Shown piece after piece: positions 1 to 8,162 of a DNA stretch of 64,000 bases (the stretch's first letter is position 1; the number at the start of each line of letters is the position of its first letter). The DNA comes from Pollutiaquabacter aromativorans (lineage in GTDB: Bacteria > Bacteroidota > Bacteroidia > AKYH767-A > 2013-40CM-41-45), in contig CP185379.1 of NCBI GenBank assembly GCA_049177215.1, positions 2,356,001 to 2,420,000 on the forward strand, read 5' to 3'. The position numbers and the translations under genes are program-made. Under the pieces are notes generated by a model. It did not search any database. It was given only the letters and a program-made list of their open reading frames with translations, and had not been told where the DNA came from.

Positions 1-1
1 G

Positions 2-1588
2 TTCAGCATCACCACCGACTACCGCGTCGCGCTGCAACATAAGGTCGTTATGGCGTACCCGGTGATCTCCGGAGCGGCACTGGCACCGGATGCTTTGCAG
101 GCACTAGCCGCCTATCCGCGCAGTGGCGGCACCTTGATCGGCATCCAGGTTCTCGGAGCCTTGAACGAAGTGTTCGGATTCAAAGAGCCGGTTCCCTCCC
201 GCCAGCATTTCGAAGTCAACATCGTCAACGACAGTTCCGCCATTACAGGAGAATTCACCGACCCGAAGGAGTTGCGCATTTCCCTCGGCAACAAAGAGCG
301 TTTCAAGGAAACCATCGGTACGTACAGCTATAGCGGCAACCAATTGCCCGCACTCGCGGTGTACGAAGACAAGTCCGCCGCCGTCTCCTACAAATTGTAT
401 GAAGGCGGGGCCGCGTATGCCTTCGGATTCGACATCGGTTATTTCATTCTAAAGGGACACAACAACCGGCACGAAGATTTCCATCACAACGTCGTCAACG
501 AGTTCGAACCTTCGATCGATGTGATCATGCGCATGATCCGGAACATCTACCTCTCCGGCAACCCGGATGCCGCCTGGATTCCCACGGTACCGTACTTCAA
601 GAATCTCTCCGTTGTCATCACGCACAACGTCAACTTCGGAAAAGCGCTGGATGAATCCGTCGAGTACGCCCGCAAGGAGCGTGAAGCCGGCATGCTCTCG
701 ACCTACTTCATCCAGACCAAATACATCAACGACCGCAGTCCGTTCATCCTTTCCAAGGACGAAGACCTCACCCACCTCAAACAGATCCATGCCGTTGGTC
801 ATGACCTGCAGAGCAATTCCGTGATCGGCTCGCCCTTGTTCGATCAGTTCGAACAGGGAACCGGCGACGAGACCTACCCGGATTACAAGCCTTACGTCAT
901 GGCCTGGGACAAAACGTACCACGGTACGATCTTCGGCGAAATGCGTGTCAGCCGTTACCTCATCGATCGCATCGTGCCGGGCAACCAGACGCTGGCATTC
1001 CGCAATTCCTACCTCTACACGCCCTTCACCTACCCACAAAGCCTGCTCGCAACTGGTTACCGCTTCAGTTCATCGGTCGCGGCGAATGCGCACCTGACCC
1101 ATCTCCCCTTCCAGTTGAATTACAACCGAGAGTTCGACTCCGAACTGGAAGCGTTTGAATTCCCGGTTACGGACGACGATGAACTCCCGCCCTACAACAT
1201 CACACGGGCGCAATCCGCCATCCGGCTGGCGAAGAAAATCGCCCGCTACGGCGGTTGCTTTATCGGACAGGTTCACCCGAACGCACTCGGCTGGAAAGTC
1301 CAGAAAGCGTTCTACGATGATCTGAAAGACGAAGCCTGGTTTGGTACACTTCGGGATTTCGGTCTGTGGTGGACTGCCCGCAATGAAGTCAGCATCGACA
1401 TCACGCGCGAAGGCGCTCAACGGGTTGTTACAGTCAATGTGCCCAAACGGATGGAAGGCCTCGCGATCATGCTACCGATCCGCTCCACACCGGTAGCGGT
1501 CACTGGCGGCGGAAAATACTCCGTCGACGGCAAGCTGATCATCTTCGAATTGGCGGAAGGCACCATTCGGATCACCCTGAATAACTAA
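2..1588 (+). CDS. Polysaccharide deacetylase-like protein (5' partial)
   Basis: The frame is open from base 2, so the start lies left of the window; an internal ATG at 50 is not needed. The carboxy half looks like a NodB-type deacetylase barrel with altered motifs. VITHNVNF stands where a metal-binding HDVD-type motif is expected, GHDLQSN where the His pair is expected, then FRNSYLYTPF, and IGQVHPN near the end resembles the last conserved His strand. The part before it is not recognised. If the assignment is right, the protein would deacetylate, or merely bind, a surface polysaccharide. The first metal ligand is Asn rather than Asp, so it may be inactive or act differently. It ends 6 bp before the mfd stop on the other strand, with no obvious hairpin between them. 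The fold assignment is moderate; the substrate is unknown. Confidence 0.6.
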   Translation, partial: FSITTDYRVALQHKVVMAYPVISGAALAPDALQALAAYPRSGGTLIGIQVLGALNEVFGFKEPVPSRQHFEVNIVNDSSAITGEFTDPKELRISLGNKERFKETIGTYSYSGNQLPALAVYEDKSAAVSYKLYEGGAAYAFGFDIGYFILKGHNNRHEDFHHNVVNEFEPSIDVIMRMIRNIYLSGNPDAAWIPTVPYFKNLSVVITHNVNFGKALDESVEYARKEREAGMLSTYFIQTKYINDRSPFILSKDEDLTHLKQIHAVGHDLQSNSVIGSPLFDQFEQGTGDETYPDYKPYVMAWDKTYHGTIFGEMRVSRYLIDRIVPGNQTLAFRNSYLYTPFTYPQSLLATGYRFSSSVAANAHLTHLPFQLNYNREFDSELEAFEFPVTDDDELPPYNITRAQSAIRLAKKIARYGGCFIGQVHPNALGWKVQKAFYDDLKDEAWFGTLRDFGLWWTARNEVSIDITREGAQRVVTVNVPKRMEGLAIMLPIRSTPVAVTGGGKYSVDGKLIIFELAEGTIRITLNN

Positions 1589-1594
1589 GCTGGT

Positions 1595-4500
1595 TTACTG
1601 TTCCGGATACGCGAGGATTTCGCGCAACACCGCGTTGGCATCGTCGACGCCCGGTACCGACTGAATCGTGATGGACAATTTGTCCTTCTCTTCTTTCAAG
1701 CGGCAACGGTTCGGATGCTTTTGCACATACCGGATCATGCGCATGAAAGCGATGGATTGGTAAAAAGGTGACTGCTGGTTGGTCACGAAGTTGCCGAAGA
1801 AGCGGCTGTTCTTCAATTGAATCTTCTCGAACCCAAGCTCCTCCGCGAGCCAGCGCAAACGGATCGTGTTAAGTAATTCGCTCGCCGGCTTGGGCAAGGG
1901 ACCAAACCGGTCGCGCAATTGCGCCTCATAGGCAACCAATTGCTCTTCACCGACCAGGCTGTCGATCTCTTTATACAACTGCAAACGCTCGGTCACGCTG
2001 TTCACATAGTCGGACGGCAACCGGATCTCCAGGTCAGTATCGATCTGGCAGTCCTGTACGAACTTCCGCTTCTCTTTGATCTCCTCCGAGAACAGGTCGG
2101 AAAATTCCGTTTCCTTCAACTCCTGAATCGCCTCGTCAAGGATCTTGTGGTACATCTCATAACCGATCTCGGAGATGAACCCGCTTTGTTCTCCGCCCAG
2201 CATATTGCCCGCACCCCGGATATCGAGGTCGCGCATCGCGATGTTGAATCCGGAACCAAGGTCCGAGAACTCCTCGATGGCTTTCAGTCGCTGACGCGCC
2301 TCGGAAGTCAGGACCGTAGCCGGCGGAGCAAGCAGGTAGCAGAATGCCTTCTTGTTCGATCGGCCTACACGTCCACGCATCTGGTGCAGATCGCTCAGAC
2401 CGAAATGGTGCGCCTGGTTGATGATGATCGTGTTCGCATTCGGAATATCGAGACCCGATTCGATGATCGTGGTAGAAACCAATACATCCAATTCCCCTTC
2501 GATGAAGGAGAGGAGTACTTCTTCCAACTGCTCTCCACTCAACTGGCCATGCCCTACTCCAACCCGGACATCCGGGACGAGTTTCCGGATCATTTCAGCC
2601 AGATCATAGATGTCGCTCACCCGGTTGTGGACAAAGAATACCTGCCCGCCGCGGGATAATTCGAAGTTGATCGCTTCCCGGATGATCTCGTCCTTGAAGG
2701 TGTGCAACTCCGTGGTCACCGGATAACGGTTTGGCGGCGGTGTATTGATAATGCTGAGGTCACGCGCACCCATGAGCGAGAATTGCAGCGTCCGGGGAAT
2801 GGGCGTAGCCGTCAGCGTCAGCGTATCGACATTCACCCGCATCGCCTTCAGCTTCTCCTTGCTCGCGACACCGAACTTTTGCTCCTCGTCGATCACCATC
2901 AGCCCGAGGTCGCGGAACTTCACGTCCTTGCTCAACAGGCGATGGGTCCCGATGATGATGTCGATCTTGCCTTGTACAAGATGCTCAAGAGTTTCCTTTT
3001 GTTTGGCGGCACTTTTGAATCGGTTGATATAATCGACGGTCACTGGGAAATCCTTCAGCCGTTCCCGGAACGTATTGTAGTGTTGCAGCGCGAGGATTGT
3101 CGTTGGCACGAGCACGGCCACTTGTTTCCCGTCCGTCACTGCCTTGAAGGCCGCGCGCAACGCGACTTCCGTCTTCCCGAATCCGACGTCTCCGCAGATC
3201 AGCCGGTCCATCGGATAGGGACGCTCCATGTCTTTCTTTACATCGCGCGTCGACTTCACCTGATCAGGCGTATCCTCGTAAATGAAACTGGCCTCCAATT
3301 CGTTCTGTAGATACGTATCCGGTTGAAAAGCGAATCCTTTGGTCGCGCGACGCTTCGCATACAACTGGATCAGGTCCTTGGCAATGTCCTTGACCTTCTT
3401 CTTCGTCTTCTGCTTCAGCGTGCTCCAGGCGGTGCTGCCGAGTTTGTGTAACGAGGGCGTAGTCCCTTCTTTACCGGTATACTTGGCGATCCGGTGGAGG
3501 GAATGAATGCTGACGTAGAGGATGTCGTTGTCCTTGTACACCAACCGCACCGCCTCCTGCGGCTTGCCATTCACCAGGATGGTCTCCAGGCCGGCGAAAC
3601 GGCCGATGCCATGATCGATATGCGTAACGAAGTCGCCGGGTTTCAGCGCATAGAGTTCCTTTAACGTGATCGCCTCGCTCCGGCTGTAATTCTTCCGCAT
3701 CCGGAAGCGGTGGTACCGGTCGAAGATCTGGTGATCGGTATAACAGGCGAGGTTCAGGTCCTCATCGATGAATCCTTCGTGTAACGAGAGTAAGAGGGAT
3801 GTGAACTCCACATGCCCTTTGATACCGTGCTTCTTCTCGAGGTCTTCGAAGATGGCGTAAAGGCGCTCGATCTGACGGGCGGAATCCGCAAACAACACGT
3901 TCGTCAGTCCTTTCCGCTTGTTCTCCTGAAGGTTGGCGATCAACAGGTTGAAGTTCTTATTGAACGAAGGTTGCGGGTGCAGCTTGAACTTCCAGGCATG
4001 GTCTTCCGGAAAACGGAATCGCTTCCCGAACTCCACCGTCGTGAACTTCGCCCAACGCTCTTCCTGCTCCGGGGCCGGCTCGAAGACCAGATCCAGTTGC
4101 TCCGGCTCATAGGTCTTCTCTGCCGCCACCAACTGTTTGACCTTGCTCAGGCCTGTTTCCAGTGCAGACAAGGCCGCGCCCGCGTCGCGGAACCAGACGG
4201 CGGTATTGCCAGAAATGAACTCGAAGAACGAGGATCGGCTCTCTTCCAGCAACTTCGTCTGAACATTCGGCATGATCATGACGTGATGCATGGCCTGCAC
4301 CGACAACTGGCTCTCCGGGTCGAACGTCCGGATACTTTCCACTTCATCACCGAAGAACTCTACCCGATAGGGCAGTTCGTTGGCAAAAGAGTAGATATCC
4401 ACGATTCCGCCGCGTACGGAAAATTCGCCCGCCTGCGCAACGAAATCGACACTTTCAAAGCCATGGTGTAATAGGAACTCTGTGATGAAATCGGTGGAGA

Positions 4501-4957
4501 TCTTCTCCCCCACACGTAACTCAATGCTGTTTTGTTCCAGGTTGCGTTTGGTGACAACCCGCTCCGCAATCGCTTCCGGATAGGTCACGACCAAGGTCCG
4601 GCTTCCGCGGTTGATGCGGCTGAGGACTTCCGCACGCAACAGAATGTTACCATTGTCCGGATCGTCGAGTTGGAAGGATTTCTTGTAGGATGCCGGAAAG
4701 AACAACAAGGCTTCTTGTCCCAACAATTGCTCCAGATCATTCAGGAAATACGAAGCATCTTCCCGGTCATTCAGTACGAACAACATCGGGACTTCGGTCG
4801 ATCCGGCAACGGCTGCTGCAACGACTGCATCGGCTGATCCCAACAAGCCGTGTAAATGAAGATGAACGCGCTCAGGCTGACCCAGGCGCGCACTCAGAGA
4901 AACGACGGAAGGCCGGGAGCGGTAGGCGCCCAGCAATTCTTCAACGGTCACAGGCAA
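1595..4957 (-). CDS. mfd: Transcription-repair coupling factor Mfd
   Basis: This ATPase removes RNA polymerase stalled at DNA lesions and recruits UvrA for nucleotide excision repair. The 1120-residue product is close to the usual Mfd length. It shows a UvrB-like amino-terminal part, a CarD-like RNA polymerase interaction domain near residues 435-510 (THIDHGIGRF), Walker A near 590 (CGDVGFGKTEV), a DEEQ box near 690, TATPIPRTL, and the RecG-like helicase half with MRGRVGRS. A TRCF carboxy-terminal domain follows. No ATG lies at the right place: the frame is open back to a TAG about 70 bp upstream, and the best starts are TTG at 4957 or GTG two codons later, which puts EELLGAY where family members begin. 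fbp follows on the same strand after a 69-bp gap. Confidence 0.97.
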   Translation of the reverse strand: MPVTVEELLGAYRSRPSVVSLSARLGQPERVHLHLHGLLGSADAVVAAAVAGSTEVPMLFVLNDREDASYFLNDLEQLLGQEALLFFPASYKKSFQLDDPDNGNILLRAEVLSRINRGSRTLVVTYPEAIAERVVTKRNLEQNSIELRVGEKISTDFITEFLLHHGFESVDFVAQAGEFSVRGGIVDIYSFANELPYRVEFFGDEVESIRTFDPESQLSVQAMHHVMIMPNVQTKLLEESRSSFFEFISGNTAVWFRDAGAALSALETGLSKVKQLVAAEKTYEPEQLDLVFEPAPEQEERWAKFTTVEFGKRFRFPEDHAWKFKLHPQPSFNKNFNLLIANLQENKRKGLTNVLFADSARQIERLYAIFEDLEKKHGIKGHVEFTSLLLSLHEGFIDEDLNLACYTDHQIFDRYHRFRMRKNYSRSEAITLKELYALKPGDFVTHIDHGIGRFAGLETILVNGKPQEAVRLVYKDNDILYVSIHSLHRIAKYTGKEGTTPSLHKLGSTAWSTLKQKTKKKVKDIAKDLIQLYAKRRATKGFAFQPDTYLQNELEASFIYEDTPDQVKSTRDVKKDMERPYPMDRLICGDVGFGKTEVALRAAFKAVTDGKQVAVLVPTTILALQHYNTFRERLKDFPVTVDYINRFKSAAKQKETLEHLVQGKIDIIIGTHRLLSKDVKFRDLGLMVIDEEQKFGVASKEKLKAMRVNVDTLTLTATPIPRTLQFSLMGARDLSIINTPPPNRYPVTTELHTFKDEIIREAINFELSRGGQVFFVHNRVSDIYDLAEMIRKLVPDVRVGVGHGQLSGEQLEEVLLSFIEGELDVLVSTTIIESGLDIPNANTIIINQAHHFGLSDLHQMRGRVGRSNKKAFCYLLAPPATVLTSEARQRLKAIEEFSDLGSGFNIAMRDLDIRGAGNMLGGEQSGFISEIGYEMYHKILDEAIQELKETEFSDLFSEEIKEKRKFVQDCQIDTDLEIRLPSDYVNSVTERLQLYKEIDSLVGEEQLVAYEAQLRDRFGPLPKPASELLNTIRLRWLAEELGFEKIQLKNSRFFGNFVTNQQSPFYQSIAFMRMIRYVQKHPNRCRLKEEKDKLSITIQSVPGVDDANAVLREILAYPEQ

Positions 4958-5026
4958 TGTGCCGGCTTGAAATACCGGCGCTGCGAAGGTCGGAATTGGA
5001 ACGCAATCGCCCTAACAGGAAACGCC

Positions 5027-6049
5027 TTAACTGGCGGTAACCGGCGAGTAGCGCGACATGTACTCCTCTGCCATCGTCACCATGTCTGCGCTGCCGATGA
5101 AAAGCGGCGTGCGCTGGTGCAGGGAAGTTGGCTGAACGTCGAGGATACGGCGGAAGCCGTCGGAAGCCTTTCCACCGGCCTGCTCGATGATGAAAGCCAA
5201 TGGATTGCATTCGTAAAGCAGACGGAGTTTGCCTTTCGGCGATTTGTGCGTGGACGGGTAAATGAAAACGCCGCCTTTCAACAGGTTGCGGTGAAAATCA
5301 GCCACCAGCGATCCGATGTACCGACTGGAGTACGGCCGCTCGGTCGCCGAATCGATCTCCTGGCAATACTTGATGTACTTCTTAACACCGTCGGGGAAAT
5401 GCGCGTAGTTGCCTTCGTTGATCGAATAGATCTTGCCTGATTTCGGGCACTTCATGTCAGGGTGCGAGAGGCAAAATTCCCCGATACTGGGATCCAGTGT
5501 GAAGCCGTTGACTCCCTTACCGGTCGTGTAGACCAACATCGTTGATGACCCGTAGATGATATAGCCGGCGGCGACCTGCTCGGTTCCCCGCTGCAGGTAA
5601 TCGGTCTCCTCCACGATCCCGCCGAAGGAGGTACGGCGATAGATCGAGAAGATCGTACCGATCGAAACGTTCACGTCGATGTTGGATGAACCATCAAGCG
5701 GATCGACGCACACCACATACTTCGCGTTCTTGGACACTTCCGAATCGATGTTGATCAAGCCTTCGTTCTCTTCGGACGCCACAGCGCAGGTTTCACCGCC
5801 TGCACTCAAAGCCGAGATGAACTGCTCGTTGGCAAAAACGTCCAGTTTCTTCACTTCTTCCCCCTGCACATTCATGGTTCCGAATTCACCCAGGATGTCC
5901 ACCAGGCCGGCCTTGTTCACTTCCCGGTTCACCACCTTGGCTGCAATACCGATATCGCGCAGCAAGCGGGAAAGCTCCCCTTTGGCATACGGAAAATCGG
6001 ATTGGCGTTCGATAATGAACTGACCGAGCGTGGTGACGAGTCTTTTCAT
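5027..6049 (-). CDS. fbp: Fructose-1,6-bisphosphatase, class 1
   Basis: It hydrolyses fructose-1,6-bisphosphate to fructose-6-phosphate, the committed step of gluconeogenesis, in the cytoplasm. The metal-binding signature DPLDGSSNID lies near residue 116, and substrate-site stretches such as YIGSLVADFHRNLLKGG and GGKASDG follow in the expected order. At 340 residues it has the normal class 1 length, and the start MKRLVTTLGQFI fits the family. It is divergent from serA across a 135-bp gap. In the window it pairs functionally with pyruvate carboxylase at 29-33 kb, consistent with growth on non-sugar carbon. Only a poor promoter match (GATATTTG, about 22 nt before the ATG) is visible. Confidence 0.97.
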   Translation of the reverse strand: MKRLVTTLGQFIIERQSDFPYAKGELSRLLRDIGIAAKVVNREVNKAGLVDILGEFGTMNVQGEEVKKLDVFANEQFISALSAGGETCAVASEENEGLINIDSEVSKNAKYVVCVDPLDGSSNIDVNVSIGTIFSIYRRTSFGGIVEETDYLQRGTEQVAAGYIIYGSSTMLVYTTGKGVNGFTLDPSIGEFCLSHPDMKCPKSGKIYSINEGNYAHFPDGVKKYIKYCQEIDSATERPYSSRYIGSLVADFHRNLLKGGVFIYPSTHKSPKGKLRLLYECNPLAFIIEQAGGKASDGFRRILDVQPTSLHQRTPLFIGSADMVTMAEEYMSRYSPVTAS

Positions 6050-6169
6050 AAGGGCTTTTTCAATGCGGGCTCAAATATCGGAAAAACGGAGGAACATGAA
6101 GGAAGACAAAAATCAGGTCAATCGTTGATATTTCGTCAGTCAAAAGCCGCGCTCATTGCGCCGACTCCT

Positions 6170-6177
6170 TACTTTTG
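6170..6177 (+). promoter_or_regulatory. Candidate -7 promoter box for serA
   Basis: TACTTTTG matches the Bacteroidota sigma-A -7 consensus TAnnTTTG exactly and ends 7 nt before the serA ATG, so transcription would start within a few bases of the start codon. No TTG sits at the -33 distance, which lowers confidence. Confidence 0.4.
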
Positions 6178-6184
6178 AAGGCTT

Positions 6185-7411
6185 ATGCAAACTTCCTATC
6201 CCCGGGAAAAAGTGCGCGTTCTGCTCCTGGAAGGCGTACACCCCTCCGCGGTCCGCATGTTCCGCGATCACGGTTACAGCCAGGTTGAATCCGTGACCGG
6301 CGCTCTCAGCGAAAGCGAGTTGTGTAAAATGGTCAAGGACGTTCATTTGTTGGGCATCCGTTCCAAAACCCAACTCACCAAAAAGGTCCTGGAATCCGCT
6401 GATCGCCTTTTGGCAGTTGGTGCTTTTTGTATCGGGACCAACCAGATCGATCTTCCAACCGCTACCGGACTTGGTATCGCGGTATTCAACTCCCCGTTCT
6501 CCAACACCCGGTCCGTAGCGGAACTGGTGATCGCTCATTGTATCAGCCTCCTGCGCCGCGTCCCGGAAAAAAGCGAAGCCGCGCATAAAGGCGAATGGCT
6601 GAAGTCGCACGAGAATTGCTTCGAAGTGCGCGGAAAGACGCTCGGAATTGTCGGCTATGGCCACATCGGCTCCCAGGTATCAGTCCTTGCGGAAGGCATG
6701 GGCATGCAGGTCATCTTTTACGATGTGGAACCTAAACTCAGCCTGGGCAACGCGCAGTCCGTCCGATCCCTCGACGACCTCTTGCGAAAATCGGATATCG
6801 TGACCCTTCATGTTCCGGGAGGTGCGGGCACCAAAAACCTGCTGAACGCGGCTCGTTTCGCCAAACTGAAAAAGGGCGCGACCCTGATCAACTACAGCCG
6901 GGGTGATGTCATCGATCTTGAAGCCCTGGCGAAAGCGATTCGCAGTGGACACATCCTCGGCGCTGCAGTAGATGTCTTTCCCTATGAGCCCAAGAACAAC
7001 AAGGAAGCGTTTGAAACGCCATTGCAGGGTTTACCGAATGTGATCCTCACCCCCCACATCGGCGGATCAACGCACGAAGCCCAAGCCAGCATCGGCCTGG
7101 ACGTCGCCGGCAAACTGGTACAGTACCTCGAAACCGGTACCAGCGTCGGCTCGTTGAGCGTTCCACCCTTGACTCTTCCGGTACAACAGGACACGCACCG
7201 CATCCTGCACATCCACGCCAACCGGCCCGGTGTCCTCGGCGAAATCAACAGCAAGCTCTCCAAATTGAACGTCAACATCCTCGGTCAATACCTGCAAACC
7301 AACGACCGTATCGGCTATGTAGTAACCGATATGGACAAACGCACATCGTCCAAGGCATTGGAAGCGCTGAAGAAAGTCAAGCATACCATTCGCGTCCGCA
7401 ACCTGTATTGA
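6185..7411 (+). CDS. serA: D-3-phosphoglycerate dehydrogenase SerA
   Basis: It oxidises 3-phosphoglycerate to 3-phosphohydroxypyruvate, the first step of serine synthesis. The 408-residue protein follows E. coli SerA closely: VGAFCIGTNQIDL, a Rossmann NAD site GYGHIGSQ near residue 158, catalytic Arg in NYSRGD near 239, Glu in VFPYEP near 266, and His in TPHIGGST near 290. A carboxy-terminal ACT domain (about 335-408, with HANRPGVLGEIN) suggests feedback inhibition by serine. Its TGA overlaps the ATG of the following acetyltransferase by one base, so the two are translationally coupled. A paralogous D-2-hydroxyacid dehydrogenase without an ACT domain lies at 9.5 kb on the other strand. Confidence 0.97.
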   Translation: MQTSYPREKVRVLLLEGVHPSAVRMFRDHGYSQVESVTGALSESELCKMVKDVHLLGIRSKTQLTKKVLESADRLLAVGAFCIGTNQIDLPTATGLGIAVFNSPFSNTRSVAELVIAHCISLLRRVPEKSEAAHKGEWLKSHENCFEVRGKTLGIVGYGHIGSQVSVLAEGMGMQVIFYDVEPKLSLGNAQSVRSLDDLLRKSDIVTLHVPGGAGTKNLLNAARFAKLKKGATLINYSRGDVIDLEALAKAIRSGHILGAAVDVFPYEPKNNKEAFETPLQGLPNVILTPHIGGSTHEAQASIGLDVAGKLVQYLETGTSVGSLSVPPLTLPVQQDTHRILHIHANRPGVLGEINSKLSKLNVNILGQYLQTNDRIGYVVTDMDKRTSSKALEALKKVKHTIRVRNLY

Positions 7412-7878
7412 TGGCGAACTTGCAACCATTTATCATCCGTCCGGCGCGTGCAGCGGATGTTCCCGCGATGTTCGCGCTGGTAAAGGAACTGGCACTCTTC
7501 GAAAAAGCGCCAGAACAGGTTACCAATTCCGAAGCGGACATGCTCCGCGACGGATTTGGGGAACAACCCGTGTTCCGCTCTTTGGTTGCTGAATGTGAGG
7601 GTCAAGTCGTGGGGCTGGCCATCTTCTTCGTAAAGTACTCCACCTGGAAGGGTAAAGGACTTTACCTCGACGACCTCATCGTTACAGAAACGTACCGCGG
7701 CCGCGGCATCGGACTGGCACTGCTCAAGGCCTACCTCGAAGAAGCCCGACGCTCCGGTGCCCGCCAGGTGCACTGGCAAGTCCTCGACTGGAACCAACCC
7801 GCGATCGACCTCTACAAGAAAATGGGCGCAAGTTTGGAAGCGGAATGGTTGGATTGCAAGATGAATGTTGGTGAATAG
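7411..7878 (+). CDS. GNAT family N-acetyltransferase, SSAT-like
   Basis: This is a 155-residue acetyl-CoA-dependent acyltransferase. Motif A is clear near residues 95-105 (YRGRGIGLALL), preceded by LYLDDLIV and followed by HWQVLDWNQPAIDLY, an arrangement resembling the spermidine/thialysine acetyltransferase group. The substrate cannot be read from sequence; a polyamine or lysine analogue is a guess. The ATG at 7411 shares its A with the serA stop (TGATG), so I prefer it to the TTG one codon upstream. The carboxy end is odd: the last codons, including the TAG stop, are made by the first units of the heptanucleotide array that follows. The ancestral carboxy terminus may therefore have been replaced. 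Confidence 0.88.
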   Translation: MANLQPFIIRPARAADVPAMFALVKELALFEKAPEQVTNSEADMLRDGFGEQPVFRSLVAECEGQVVGLAIFFVKYSTWKGKGLYLDDLIVTETYRGRGIGLALLKAYLEEARRSGARQVHWQVLDWNQPAIDLYKKMGASLEAEWLDCKMNVGE

Positions 7879-7982
7879 TGAATAGTGAACAGTGAACAGT
7901 GAACAGTAAACAGTAAACAGTAAATAGTAAATAGTAAATAGTAAATAGCGAATAGCGAATAGCGAATAGCGAATAGCGAAAA
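7871..7982 (+). repeat. Heptanucleotide tandem array in ordered blocks
   Basis: Sixteen 7-nt units run without a break: GTGAATA x2, GTGAACA x3, GTAAACA x2, GTAAATA x4, GCGAATA x4, then GCGAAAA. A few looser units (GTAAACA, GTGAATA) follow to about 8010. Neighbouring blocks mostly differ by one transition. The array overlaps the end of the acetyltransferase gene and provides its stop. The 284-bp gap to the aspartate kinase gene holds this array, a palindrome and an inverted copy; I see no gene there. Confidence 0.95.
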
Positions 7983-8014
7983 ATAAACTGTAAACAGTGA
8001 ATAGTGAATTTTAG

Positions 8015-8038
8015 CTGCCGAAGCTTTAGCGTAGGCAG
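8015..8038. repeat. Imperfect palindrome with GAAGCTTTAGC core
   Basis: CTGCC and GGCAG flank the core GAAGCTTTAGCGTA. Related copies lie at 21221-21254 and 25826-25854, each in the same intergenic region as a heptamer array. It resembles a REP-type hairpin element; its function is unknown. Confidence 0.7.
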
Positions 8039-8111
8039 GATGGAATAGTGAAAAATAGTGCGACCGACTGCTTTCGCAAGGGTTATGGAAAAATTATTTG
8101 CAAATTTTATC

Positions 8112-8141
8112 CTATTTACTGTTCACTGTTTACTGTTCACT
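8112..8141 (-). repeat. Inverted companion of the heptamer array
   Basis: Read on the minus strand this is four heptamers of the same family (GTGAACA, GTAAACA, GTGAACA, GTAAATA). It could pair with 7885-7930 to make a long hairpin enclosing the palindrome at 8015. It lies 22 bp upstream of the aspartate kinase start. Confidence 0.8.
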
Positions 8142-8162
8142 AAAATCGAATAATCAATCCCC

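Noticed and set aside
7871..7982. Heptamer arrays as CRISPR
   Set aside because: Units of 7 nt without spacers do not fit CRISPR, and no cas gene is present.
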